This document shows, piece after piece, positions 17,318 through 25,483 of a stretch of DNA of 64,000 nt. Within the stretch, counting starts at the first letter, position 1, and each line of letters opens with the position of its first letter. The notes below the pieces were generated by a model, which was not told the DNA's origin, did no database searches, and saw nothing but the letters and a program-made list of their open reading frames with translations. The DNA lies in the NCBI RefSeq assembly GCF_018417475.1, contig NZ_CP054856.1, positions 2,635,001 through 2,699,000 of the forward strand, in the 5' to 3' direction. Made by a program: the position numbers and the translations under genes. This DNA comes from Novosphingobium decolorationis. GTDB taxonomy: Bacteria; Pseudomonadota; Alphaproteobacteria; Sphingomonadales; Sphingomonadaceae.

Positions 17318-19588
17318 TTGTCCGAGAAAAGCAAGGTCCAGTTTACCGAGCGCGAGGCTCTGTTCTACCACCAGACAATCCGTCCGGGTAAGATCGAGAT
17401 CATCGCCTCCAAGCCGATGGCAACGCAGCGCGACCTGTCGCTCGCCTACTCGCCCGGCGTCGCCGTGCCTGTCCAGGCCATCGCCGACGATCCGCAGAAG
17501 GCTTACGACTACACCGCCAAGGGCAACCTGGTCGCGGTCATCTCCAACGGCTCGGCCATCCTGGGCATGGGCAACCTGGGCGCGCTTGCGTCCAAGCCGG
17601 TGATGGAAGGCAAGGCGGTCCTGTTCAAGCGCTTCGCCGACGTCGACTCGATCGACATCGAGCTGAACAGCGAGGACCCCGAGGCCCTCATCGAAGCCAT
17701 CGCGATGATGGAGCCGAGCTTTGGCGGCATCAACCTTGAAGACATCAAGGCGCCCGAGTGCTTCATGATCGAGCAGACCCTGCGCGACCGCATGAACATC
17801 CCGGTCATGCACGACGACCAGCACGGCACCGCGATCATCACCGCGGCCGGTCTCATCAACGCCTGCCTCATCACCGGCCGCAAGATCGACGAGATCAAGG
17901 TCGTGGTGAACGGCGCGGGCGCGGCGGCGCTCGCCTGCACCTCGCTCATCAAGTCGATGGGCGTGCGCCACGACAACGTCATCATCTGCGACCGTTCGGG
18001 CACGATCTACCAGGGTCGCACCGAGCAGATGGACCAGTGGAAGAGCGCGCACGCGGCCAACACCGAAGCGCGCACGCTGGAAGAGGCGCTGGTCGGCGCC
18101 GACGTGTTCCTCGGCCTCTCGGCCGCTGGCGCGCTGCCGCCCGAATACGTCAAGAAGATGGCCGACGAGCCGATCATCTTCGCGATGGCCAACCCCGTTC
18201 CCGAGATCAATCCCGACGAGGCCAAGGCCGTGCGTCCGGACGCGATCATCGCCACGGGCCGTTCGGACTTCCCGAACCAGGTCAACAACGTGCTGGGCTT
18301 CCCCTTCATCTTCCGCGGCGCGCTCGACGTGTCGGCAACCGCGATCAACGAAGAGATGAAGATCGCGGCGGCAACCGCCATCGCCGAACTGGCGCGCGAA
18401 CAGGTCCACGAGGACGTCGCGGCGGCCTACGGCGGTGCGGTGCAGCAGTTCGGCCGTGACTACATCATCCCCGCGCCCTTCGATCCGCGCCTGATGGAAG
18501 TGGTGCCTGCCGCCGTCGCCAAGGCGGCGATGGATTCGGGCGTCGCGCAGCGCCCGATCGAGGACTTCGACGCCTACCGCCTGCAGCTCAAGGGCCGCCT
18601 CAACCCGACCACCTCGGTGCTGAGCTCGGTCTACGCGCAGGTCCGCGCGAACCCCAAGCGCGTGATCTTCGCCGAAGCGGACAACGAAGTGGTGCTGCGC
18701 GCCGCGATCCAGTACCGCGATTTCGGCTACGGCGAACCGATCCTGGTCGGCCGCACCCAGAACATCCTCGACCTCATGGGCGAGCTGGGCGTGCCCAACC
18801 CGGAAAGCTTCCACATCGAGAACTCGATGGTGTCGGACCACGTCGCCCCGATGGTCGAGATGATCTACGCGCGCCTCAAGCGCCGTGGCTATCTGGAACG
18901 CGACGTGCAGCGCATGGTCAACACCGACCGCAACACCTTCGCCTCGGGCCTGCTCAAGATGGGCGTGGGCGATGCGATGATCACCGGCATGACGCGTCCC
19001 TTCGCGCAGTCGATGAAGAACGTGCGCCGCGTACTCGATCCGGCCCCGGACAAGCTGCCCTTCGGCATGCACATGCTGGTCGGCAAGAACCGCACCGTGT
19101 TCCTGGCTGACACCACCATCAACGAGCGTCCGAGCGCCGAGGAACTGGCGATCATCGCCACCGAAGCCGCTTCGGTCGCCAAGCGCATGGGCCATGAGCC
19201 GCGCGTTGCGTTCCTCTCCTACTCGACCTTCGGCAACCCGGAAGGCCAGTGGGTCGAGCGCACCCGCGATGCCGTGCACATCCTCGACGAGCGTGACGAC
19301 GTGCCCTTCGAGTACGAAGGCGAGATGGCCCCCGATGCCGCTCTCAACCCCAAGATCATGGCGCTCTACCCGTTCTGCCGCCTCTCGGCTCCGGCGAACG
19401 TCCTGATCATGCCGGGCCTGCAGTCGGCCAACATCTCGGCCAAGCTGCTGCGCGAGATCGGCGGCACGACCTCGATCGGTCCGATCCTGCTGGGCATGGA
19501 AAAGCCGGTCCAGATCGTACCGATGACCGCGATCGCGCCCGACGTGCTGACGAGCGCCGTGCTCGCGGCCGCCGGCATCGCTGGCTGA
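17318..19588 (+). CDS. maeB: NADP-dependent malic enzyme with phosphotransacetylase-like domain
   Basis: A 756-residue fusion. Residues 1-430 are malic enzyme, which oxidatively decarboxylates malate to pyruvate (LAYSPGVAVPV, MHDDQHGTAIITAAG, VVNGAGAAALAC nucleotide loop). Residues 440-756 are a phosphate-acetyltransferase-like domain, usually regulatory and catalytically inactive in MaeB, sensing acetyl-CoA. The TTG at 17318 is preceded by GGGAG and gives the expected LSEKSKVQFTE start; an upstream ATG at 17252 adds residues unlike the family. It is monocistronic, with a strong terminator at 19655. Confidence 0.93.
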   Translation: MSEKSKVQFTEREALFYHQTIRPGKIEIIASKPMATQRDLSLAYSPGVAVPVQAIADDPQKAYDYTAKGNLVAVISNGSAILGMGNLGALASKPVMEGKAVLFKRFADVDSIDIELNSEDPEALIEAIAMMEPSFGGINLEDIKAPECFMIEQTLRDRMNIPVMHDDQHGTAIITAAGLINACLITGRKIDEIKVVVNGAGAAALACTSLIKSMGVRHDNVIICDRSGTIYQGRTEQMDQWKSAHAANTEARTLEEALVGADVFLGLSAAGALPPEYVKKMADEPIIFAMANPVPEINPDEAKAVRPDAIIATGRSDFPNQVNNVLGFPFIFRGALDVSATAINEEMKIAAATAIAELAREQVHEDVAAAYGGAVQQFGRDYIIPAPFDPRLMEVVPAAVAKAAMDSGVAQRPIEDFDAYRLQLKGRLNPTTSVLSSVYAQVRANPKRVIFAEADNEVVLRAAIQYRDFGYGEPILVGRTQNILDLMGELGVPNPESFHIENSMVSDHVAPMVEMIYARLKRRGYLERDVQRMVNTDRNTFASGLLKMGVGDAMITGMTRPFAQSMKNVRRVLDPAPDKLPFGMHMLVGKNRTVFLADTTINERPSAEELAIIATEAASVAKRMGHEPRVAFLSYSTFGNPEGQWVERTRDAVHILDERDDVPFEYEGEMAPDAALNPKIMALYPFCRLSAPANVLIMPGLQSANISAKLLREIGGTTSIGPILLGMEKPVQIVPMTAIAPDVLTSAVLAAAGIAG

Positions 19589-19654
19589 GGTCACAGCAAC
19601 ACCGCCGCACAGGGCCGCCTTCCCGGACGGCCCTGTTCCCGGCGACACCTGACC

Positions 19655-19692
19655 AAAAGGCCCCGGCAGGACCCTCCTGCCGGGGCCTTTTT
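19655..19692 (+). terminator. Intrinsic terminator after maeB
   Basis: A perfect 16-bp stem (AAAAGGCCCCGGCAGG with CCTGCCGGGGCCTTTT), a 5-base loop and a T-run ending at 19692. Confidence 0.9.
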
Positions 19693-19850
19693 GCAACGCC
19701 TGGCCTGCGAAGTGCCGTCCGGCGCCCGAACGCGGCCTGATCGGCGCGAATTTCAATTGACCCGCCCCGGGTCCATCCTAAAGGCTGGCTCACGCCGCGC
19801 CATGGGGACGCGGACGTGTATTGGAGCTGCGGATCGAAGGAGGTGCCCCC

Positions 19851-20468
19851 GTGTGGCAGTGGTTTACAGGGAACACGCAGGTCGTCAGCGTCGCTCTCAG
19901 CTTTGCCATGCTGATCGTCTGGGTGATCTACCTGCAGCTGCTCCTGGTCCAGTTCCGGGGCACCAAGCGCTCGACGATCCTCATCACCCGCGCGGCGGGC
20001 CGGGGCATGCGCAGCCGCTGCCTCGTCACCAACATGAGCAGCCAGCCGCTCTACGTCTCCAGTCTCATCGCGACAGTCCATGTGCGCGGGCGCCAGATCG
20101 AACTGGCGCTGACCGACCTGCGCGAACTGCCAGGCGATCTGGGCGAAGACCCGCGCTCGATCATGGGCCAGGGCAGCCTTGCGACCGGCCAGTTCATGAA
20201 CATCGGCCACTTCGATGACATCGTGCGCACCCTGCTCGACGCCAACGAGGAAACCGACGTGCAGGAAGAGGAGGTCGACCAGTTCGACCTCACCGTGGTC
20301 GCGCTCTACGCGCTGGAGGACCTGCCCGTGGGCGCGACGCGCAGCTTCCACTTCGAACGCAACGTGCCCAAGGGCCCGCGCGTCCAGCCGCTCAGCATCG
20401 CCACCGACCAGATCCGCCAGCGCCGCCGCCGCCGCGATCTGCTGAACAAGGTGCAGCAGTACCTCTGA
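19851..20468 (+). CDS. Membrane-anchored hypothetical protein
   Basis: A 205-residue protein with one N-terminal membrane segment (about residues 11-33, VVSVALSFAMLIVWVIYLQL) and a mainly beta cytoplasmic domain: SRCLVTNMSSQPLYVSSLIA, an acidic stretch EETDVQEEEVDQFD, and a very basic end (RQRRRRRDLL). The GTG at 19851 sits behind a strong AAGGAGGT; the upstream TTG at 19821 has no such site. I recognise no named domain. The basic tail could contact nucleic acid or lipid. It is isolated between the maeB terminator and element C. Confidence 0.75.
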   Translation: MWQWFTGNTQVVSVALSFAMLIVWVIYLQLLLVQFRGTKRSTILITRAAGRGMRSRCLVTNMSSQPLYVSSLIATVHVRGRQIELALTDLRELPGDLGEDPRSIMGQGSLATGQFMNIGHFDDIVRTLLDANEETDVQEEEVDQFDLTVVALYALEDLPVGATRSFHFERNVPKGPRVQPLSIATDQIRQRRRRRDLLNKVQQYL

Positions 20469-20500
20469 GGTACGAAGAGGCAGAAGCAGGAAGACATTTT

Positions 20501-20614
20501 TCAAGGGGTCATCACCCCTTGACCCCCAAACGGGCGACCTCACCATTTCCAGGCCACGTGGCGCGAGATCCGTGAGGTCGACAGTTTGGGGAGCCCGAGG
20601 GCGATGGCCCTCGG
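20501..20614 (-). repeat. Intergenic palindromic element, copy C
   Basis: A 114-bp copy in reverse orientation. Hairpin Q is at 20501-20522 with a compensated change (GGGGTCATCACCCC, pairing kept), and hairpin P at 20595-20614 is followed by AACCATTTTTTT, so on the plus strand P could work as a weak terminator. It lies between the 205-residue protein gene and trmB, which converge. Confidence 0.85.
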
Positions 20615-20636
20615 AACCATTTTTTTGCTTTTCCGC

Positions 20637-21356
20637 TCAGCCCTTGCGACGGTAGCGGAAGTACCAGACCTCGTGCTTGTAGACCGCGCGGGCCTTGGCC
20701 TCGTAGCGGGTCTCGGGCCAGCCGCCCGGGCGCTTCTGGAAGTCGAGGGGCTTGTCGCAGAGCCATTCGAACTGGTCGGTGTGGCGCTGCATCACCATCA
20801 GCGCATGGCGCAGGTAGATGGCGTGGTCGGTGCCGAAGCGGAACTCGCCGCCGGGCTTCAGCTTGGCCGCGAACATGTCCACCGGACCATCGTTCATCAT
20901 GCGCCGCTTGGCGTGGCGCGCCTTGGGCCAGGGATCGGGGTGCAGCAGGTAGAGGAACGAGAGCGAAGCGTCGGGAATGCGTGCGAGGACTTCCAGCGCA
21001 TCGCCGTGGTGGATGCGCACGTTGCCCAGGGGCGGATGCGCGCCGTTGTCGCCCGCAACGTGCATCAGCGCCTGCGCGACGCCGTTGATGAAGGGCTCGG
21101 CGCCGATGAAACCGTGGCCGGGCAGCATGTCGGCCCGCGCGGCCATGTGCTCGCCGCCGCCAAAGCCGATCTCGAAGTGGAGCGGGCGATCATCGCCAAA
21201 CAGCCCCTCGGCCGTGATCGGCCCGTCCTCGGGCATCGAAATCTTGGGCAGGAGGTTGTCGACAAGGCCCTGCTGGCCCGCACGCAGGGGCTTGCCCTTG
21301 GAGCGGCCGTAGAGGCGGTTGAGAGTCGTGGGATCGCCGGGTTTGTGCGCAGTCAT
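20637..21356 (-). CDS. trmB: tRNA (guanine-N7-)-methyltransferase
   Basis: A 239-residue SAM-dependent enzyme making m7G46 in tRNA. The family signatures are present: LHFEIGFGGGEHM (SAM loop), GAEPFINGVA, LHPDPWPKARHAKRRM with the catalytic Asp/Arg context, and FRFGTDHAIYL near the C-terminus. The ATG at 21356 is preferred over a GTG at 21368; neither has a strong ribosome-binding site. It is divergent from lrgA, with element D inside the shared upstream region. Confidence 0.93.
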   Translation of the reverse strand: MTAHKPGDPTTLNRLYGRSKGKPLRAGQQGLVDNLLPKISMPEDGPITAEGLFGDDRPLHFEIGFGGGEHMAARADMLPGHGFIGAEPFINGVAQALMHVAGDNGAHPPLGNVRIHHGDALEVLARIPDASLSFLYLLHPDPWPKARHAKRRMMNDGPVDMFAAKLKPGGEFRFGTDHAIYLRHALMVMQRHTDQFEWLCDKPLDFQKRPGGWPETRYEAKARAVYKHEVWYFRYRRKG

Positions 21357-21478
21357 GGGCCGCGGCACTGGCAGGCAAGCGCGTGCGGGTCAATATTGCA
21401 CGTGGTGGGCGGGGCAGCTTGGCCTCGCTTTCCCGGTGCAGGGCGGATGATAGAAGAGAAGAAGAAGGAAGTCCTGAT

Positions 21479-21592
21479 TCAAGGGGTTATTACCCCTTGA
21501 CCCCCAAATGGGCGACCTCACCTTTCTCAGGCCATGTGGCGCGATAACCCTGAGGTCGCCAGTTTGGGGAGCCCGAGGGCGATGGCCCTCGG
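21479..21592 (-). repeat. Intergenic palindromic element, copy D
   Basis: A 114-bp copy in reverse orientation. Hairpin Q at 21479-21500 has GGGGTTATTACCCC in its loop-proximal part, again keeping the pairing, and hairpin P is at 21573-21592. Unlike all other copies it lies between two divergent genes (trmB and lrgA), upstream of both starts. Confidence 0.85.
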
Positions 21593-21732
21593 AATCACCT
21601 TTCTATCCTTGTCCGCACATGGCTTCGTGCCTTGAATCCACGCAAAGGACGAATTGCACGCACGCCCCGGCCCGGCCATACCTCCCGGATCAGCCCGCGC
21701 CGACCGCCTCTCCCAGAACCGGACCTTTCCCC

Positions 21733-22122
21733 ATGCTCTCCGCCATCTTCCTCCTTCTTGCCTGCCAGCTCGTTGGCGAGGCGCTGCACCGGATCACCGG
21801 GCTTGCGCTTCCCGGTTCGGTCATCGGCATGGTGCTGCTGCTGGGATGGCTGGCGCTGGTGCGGCGCGAGCGGCCGACGCTGGGCGCGGTCAGTGGCTGG
21901 CTGACCGCGCATCTCTCGATCATGTTCGTGCCCGCCGCGGTCGGCCTCATGCAGGAAGGTCCTGCGCTTGCCCGCTATGGGCTGGGGCTCGCGCTCGCGA
22001 CCGGGGTCTCGACCGTGCTGACCATCGTCGTCACCGCGCTGGTGTTCCGTTGGGCGCTTCGCCGCTTCACCCCGGACGAAGTCGGCAAGCGCCCCGTGCA
22101 GCTTGCGGAGCCCGGCGCATGA
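21733..22122 (+). CDS. lrgA: CidA/LrgA family membrane protein
   Basis: A 129-residue holin-like protein with about four membrane segments. LPGSVIGMVLL and FVPAAVGLMQ are characteristic of the CidA/LrgA family. With LrgB it forms a membrane complex implicated in murein hydrolase control in Firmicutes and in small-acid export in other bacteria; which applies here is unknown. The ATG at 21733 begins directly with the first membrane helix. Its TGA overlaps the lrgB ATG. Confidence 0.88.
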   Translation: MLSAIFLLLACQLVGEALHRITGLALPGSVIGMVLLLGWLALVRRERPTLGAVSGWLTAHLSIMFVPAAVGLMQEGPALARYGLGLALATGVSTVLTIVVTALVFRWALRRFTPDEVGKRPVQLAEPGA

Positions 22123-22820
22123 GCGCTCTCGCCGGTCTTCTCGCTACCCCGCTCCTGTGGTTGGCGGCGACACTGGGCGTCTTCGAGATCTTTGAGCGCC
22201 TTTCCCAGCGCTCGGGGCGTCATCCGCTGTGCCACCCGGTGCTCTGGACCACGCCGGTGCTGATCGCGCTGCTCTGGGCCACGGGGACACCCTATGCCGA
22301 CTACCAGGCCGACACCTTCCTCCTCAGCTTCCTGCTCGGCCCGGCCGTGGTCGGTCTCGCCGTCCCGATCTGGGCGCAGCGCGAGCGCATCAAGCGGCTT
22401 GCCGTGCCGATTGTTCTGTCGCTCGCGGCAGGTGCGGTCACCTCGATCGTCAGCGCGGTCGGGATTCTCTCCCTCTTCGGGGCGCCTGCCGACATTCTCG
22501 CCTCGATTGCTCCACGCGCGACGACGACGCCGGTGGCGATGGCCATCGCCCAGCAGCTGGGCGGCGTGCCCGCGCTGGCCGCCTGCATCGTCCTGTTCGC
22601 CGGGATCGTGGGGGCGATGGTGGCCACCCCGCTCCTCAACGCAATGAAGTTCGACGACTATCGCCCGCGCGGCTTTGCCCTTGGCGTTTCCGCGCACGGG
22701 TTCGGAGCCGCACGCGCATTCCAGGTCAGCGAGACAGCAGGCGCCTTTGCGAGCCTGGGCATGGCGCTCAACGCGGTGATGACGGCGGCCCTGCTCTCGC
22801 TCCTCGCCGCGCTGCTCTGA
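22119..22820 (+). CDS. lrgB: LrgB family membrane protein
   Basis: A 233-residue integral membrane protein with about six hydrophobic segments. The ATTTPVAMAIAQQLGG stretch and the SAHGFGAARAFQ segment near the C-terminus are typical of LrgB/YohK proteins. The ATG overlaps the lrgA stop (ATGA), so the two are translated as a coupled pair. A long perfect hairpin separates it from the convergent ctrA. Confidence 0.9.
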   Translation: MSALAGLLATPLLWLAATLGVFEIFERLSQRSGRHPLCHPVLWTTPVLIALLWATGTPYADYQADTFLLSFLLGPAVVGLAVPIWAQRERIKRLAVPIVLSLAAGAVTSIVSAVGILSLFGAPADILASIAPRATTTPVAMAIAQQLGGVPALAACIVLFAGIVGAMVATPLLNAMKFDDYRPRGFALGVSAHGFGAARAFQVSETAGAFASLGMALNAVMTAALLSLLAALL

Positions 22821-22843
22821 TCCTCCCCGAATCGCGAAAAGCG

Positions 22844-22895
22844 CGAATCGAAACGGCCGGCAATTCCCTCAAGGAACGCCGGCCGTTTCGATTCG
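22844..22895. terminator. Long perfect hairpin between lrgB and ctrA, probable bidirectional terminator
   Basis: CGAATCGAAACGGCCGGC is followed by a 16-base loop and its exact complement, giving an 18-bp stem. There is no clean U-run on either strand, so termination is likely but unproven. The flanking sequence also repeats the motif (CGAATCGCGAAAAGCGCG) just upstream. Confidence 0.5.
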
Positions 22896-22918
22896 GTCAG
22901 ATCAGGATGCGGGTGCGC

Positions 22919-23614
22919 TCAGGCGACTTCCTGCATCTCGTCCGGATCGCGCAGGACATAGCCACGGCCCCAGACGGTCTCGATGTAGTTGGCCCCACCG
23001 CAGGCATGGCTGAGCTTCTTGCGCAGCTTGCAGATGAAGACGTCGATGATCTTCAGCTCGGGCTCGTCCATGCCACCATAGAGGTGGTTCAGGAACATTT
23101 CCTTGGTCAGCGTGGTGCCCTTGCGCAGGCTGAGCAGCTCCAGCATCGCGTATTCCTTGCCGGTCAGATGCACCCGCGCGCCATCGACCTCGACGGTCTT
23201 GGCATCGAGGTTGACGACCAGCTTGCCGGTGCGGATGACCGACTGCGAGTGCCCCTTGGAACGGCGCACAACCGCATGAATACGCGCGATAAGTTCTTCG
23301 CGGTGGAACGGCTTGGTGACGTAGTCGTCAGCGCCGAAGCCGAACGAGCGGACCTTGGAATCCATTTCCGAGATGCCCGACAGGATGAGGACCGGGGTCT
23401 GCACCTTGGCCACGCGCAGCTTCTTGAGCACGTCGTACCCGTGCATGTCGGGCAGATTGAGGTCGAGCAGTATGATGTCGTAGTCGTACAGCTTGCCCAG
23501 ATCGAGGCCTTCCTCGCCCAGGTCGGTCGAGTAGATATTGAACCCCTCGGCCGTGAGCATCAGCTCGATCGCACGCGCAGTGGTGGGTTCGTCCTCGATC
23601 AACAGAACTCGCAT
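22919..23614 (-). CDS. ctrA: Cell-cycle response regulator CtrA
   Basis: A 231-residue OmpR-type response regulator. The receiver has [13 protein letters not shown], the phosphorylated Asp in [15 protein letters not shown] near residue 51, and [12 protein letters not shown]. The winged-helix DNA-binding domain includes [15 protein letters not shown] and [11 protein letters not shown], almost invariant in alphaproteobacterial CtrA. In Caulobacter it silences the origin and controls division and motility genes. In sphingomonads it is thought to regulate motility and envelope genes. It is transcribed from the 218-bp gap holding TTAA clusters and a GANTC site. Confidence 0.97.
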   Translation of the reverse strand: MRVLLIEDEPTTARAIELMLTAEGFNIYSTDLGEEGLDLGKLYDYDIILLDLNLPDMHGYDVLKKLRVAKVQTPVLILSGISEMDSKVRSFGFGADDYVTKPFHREELIARIHAVVRRSKGHSQSVIRTGKLVVNLDAKTVEVDGARVHLTGKEYAMLELLSLRKGTTLTKEMFLNHLYGGMDEPELKIIDVFICKLRKKLSHACGGANYIETVWGRGYVLRDPDEMQEVA

Positions 23615-23704
23615 TGGGTGATCCCCTTGTTGCCCTTATGTGCCGACCCTATCGGCTCCCGGTGTAGACTGCGGTAACCGCTTCGCAACGGACCTTGCCG
23701 AGAA

Positions 23705-23781
23705 TTAACCATAGGTGGGATGAAGGTTAAAGGTTAATTTGCCGTAAATGCGGACGCGAAGTGCAGACTATGGAAAGATTC
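23705..23781 (-). promoter_or_regulatory. Candidate CtrA/GANTC control region of ctrA
   Basis: Three TTAA half-sites lie close together at 23705-23708, 23727-23730 and 23734-23737. The CtrA recognition core is TTAA, usually paired as TTAA-N7-TTAA, though here the closest pair is spaced by only 3 bases. A GATTC at 23777-23781 fits the CcrM methylation site GANTC. Both features are known at the Caulobacter ctrA promoters; autoregulation here is inferred. Confidence 0.4.
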
Positions 23782-23832
23782 TTAGTCGTGCCACCGCACA
23801 TCCCCACGGTAACCAAAACGGCGAAGTGCCCT

Positions 23833-25212
23833 TCAGGTTAAGGGGCGCACCTTCATTTTCCTTTCCACGCGAGCACGGGGCTTCGCGCGGTCGGCCTTCA
23901 CCTGTGACGTACCGACCCGCCCAAGATAGCTCCACAGGCCGCACTGCAGGCCGATCACCATCAGGATGAAGGGCTGGAAAGCGATGCCCACGAACAGGGA
24001 GCCGACGAGGTAGGACACCTGCGAGAGCTGGAGCGCATTGGCAAGCGGGGCCACCCAGGCCTCCTCCGGCGCGCTCCGCTTGCGGTAGCGGCGGCGCAGC
24101 GCCTCCATCTGCCACAGCCCCGAAGCCTGGAGCAGCAGCCACAGGAACAGGCCGGGATAGCCCTGTTCGCCCAGCATCTCGAAGTAGCTGGAGTGGTAGG
24201 CGCGGCCTGTCTCGACGACATGCTCGCGGCGCACGGTCGTCACGTCTCCACTCGTGTCATGCACGACCGTGTCGTATTCGACCCGGCTCGCGAGGTAGGC
24301 CTCGAAACCACCGCCCAGCGGGTTCTCCCGTACGTAGTCCCAGGTCCACTTCCAGACCCCCAGCCGCGTGCCTGCCGACTGGTCGGCCTCGTGGTTCTCG
24401 ATCGTGTTCATGCGCGCGACGAAGGACTGGGGCAGGAAGGGAATCGCGGCAAAGGCGACCAGCGTCATGCCCGCCAGGATCAGGACCCGGTGGCGCGCGG
24501 TGCGCAGGTAGAGGATGCATAGGGCCGCAAGGCAGACGAGGCCGGTGCGCGCCTGCGTGCCCACAGGGATCAGGCAGCACGCGAAGATGAGCGCCACCGC
24601 GAAAGTCCAGGCCCGCCAGTCGGAGGGAAAGATCGTCGAATGTCGCGCCAGCCACAGGATGATCGGGATGATCGCGATGGCCACGCACGAGAGGATCGAG
24701 CCTTCATAGAGGCCCGTGTTGTTCTCCACGAAGATGCGCAAGGTGCCATAGCCGCCACCGCCCAGCGCGGTCTTGATCCCCCCATCGATGATGAGCGCGC
24801 TGGCCGCCAGCACCATCACCAGTGCGGCGGCCTCGATGCGCAGGCGCGTGCGCAGGGTGAGCGGGAGGAAGATCGCAAAGACCAGCGCCTTCCACACCCA
24901 GCTCCATTTCTCGAGCGCGGGCAGCGGATAGTCCGCGCGCAGCGTGGTCATCGCGCAGTAGGTGAGCAGCGCCAGCATCACCCCCTGACGCCAGGTGAAG
25001 CGCGTCCCCTCCTTCCCGTCGAGCGCCAGCCAGCCGCCAAAGGCCGCAACGAAGGCAATCAGCGAAGTGGGGATGACCGAGAGGAACCCCCAGGAAATGA
25101 TCTGGGGCGCAACGATGTCGATGTAGAGATAGCACAGCACCCACAGGAACGGGCGGCGCAGCCCGGCCAGCAGAAGCGCGACAAAGAAGCCGGTGAAGGC
25201 GAGGTTAAGCAC
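23833..25212 (-). CDS. Exosortase-A-associated putative O-glycosylation ligase
   Basis: A 459-residue polytopic inner-membrane protein with about ten or more hydrophobic helices, related to Wzy/O-antigen ligase proteins. The N-terminus (LRRPFLWVLCYLYIDIVAPQ) and the central GTQARTGLVCL and GFEAYLASR segments resemble the TIGR03097 group found with exosortase A systems. It may ligate or polymerise a surface polysaccharide or glycosylate sorted proteins. The GTG at 25212 follows GGGAG and begins at the first helix. The gene overlaps the stop of the 70-residue ORF upstream and is divergent from a glycosyltransferase of the same system. Confidence 0.8.
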   Translation of the reverse strand: MLNLAFTGFFVALLLAGLRRPFLWVLCYLYIDIVAPQIISWGFLSVIPTSLIAFVAAFGGWLALDGKEGTRFTWRQGVMLALLTYCAMTTLRADYPLPALEKWSWVWKALVFAIFLPLTLRTRLRIEAAALVMVLAASALIIDGGIKTALGGGGYGTLRIFVENNTGLYEGSILSCVAIAIIPIILWLARHSTIFPSDWRAWTFAVALIFACCLIPVGTQARTGLVCLAALCILYLRTARHRVLILAGMTLVAFAAIPFLPQSFVARMNTIENHEADQSAGTRLGVWKWTWDYVRENPLGGGFEAYLASRVEYDTVVHDTSGDVTTVRREHVVETGRAYHSSYFEMLGEQGYPGLFLWLLLQASGLWQMEALRRRYRKRSAPEEAWVAPLANALQLSQVSYLVGSLFVGIAFQPFILMVIGLQCGLWSYLGRVGTSQVKADRAKPRARVERKMKVRPLT

Positions 25213-25417
25213 CGGGCGCTCCCGGGCGCGGCGCGCGCGCATCCTCTTCGGACTGCGGCTCGGTAGCGGCGCCGGGAACGCGCATCCCCTGCCCACCCGG
25301 GGCACGACGCGGCGCTGGGGGTTCGCCCTCGCGGTCGAGATCGGGCCGCTGCAACAGGCGCCACACGGCCAGCGCGATCAGGCCGTGGGAGAGGGCAAGG
25401 GCAAAGATGTCGACCAT
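25205..25417 (-). CDS. Small membrane protein overlapping the O-ligase gene
   Basis: A predicted 70-residue protein. Residues 3-22 are hydrophobic (IFALALSHGLIALAVWRLL), followed by an acidic RPDLDREGEPP and a Pro/Gly/Ala-rich tail. Its stop overlaps the O-ligase GTG by 8 bases, the arrangement of a translationally coupled pair. I recognise no family. The real-looking N-terminus and its position favour a gene, but it could be an accidental frame. Confidence 0.5.
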   Translation of the reverse strand: MVDIFALALSHGLIALAVWRLLQRPDLDREGEPPAPRRAPGGQGMRVPGAATEPQSEEDARAPRPGAPGA

Positions 25418-25483
25418 CGCAAAACCTGCTAAGGCGCCCGGGTTGACGCCGCGTTAAGCGTTGTCCTGTAGCAAACGAGCGCC

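Noticed and set aside
14898..17603. Long plus-strand frame opposite mutS, and another (44072-47662) opposite leuS
   Set aside because: Composition is that of antisense frames (Arg/Ala/Pro/His) and both overlap genes with full motif sets on the other strand.
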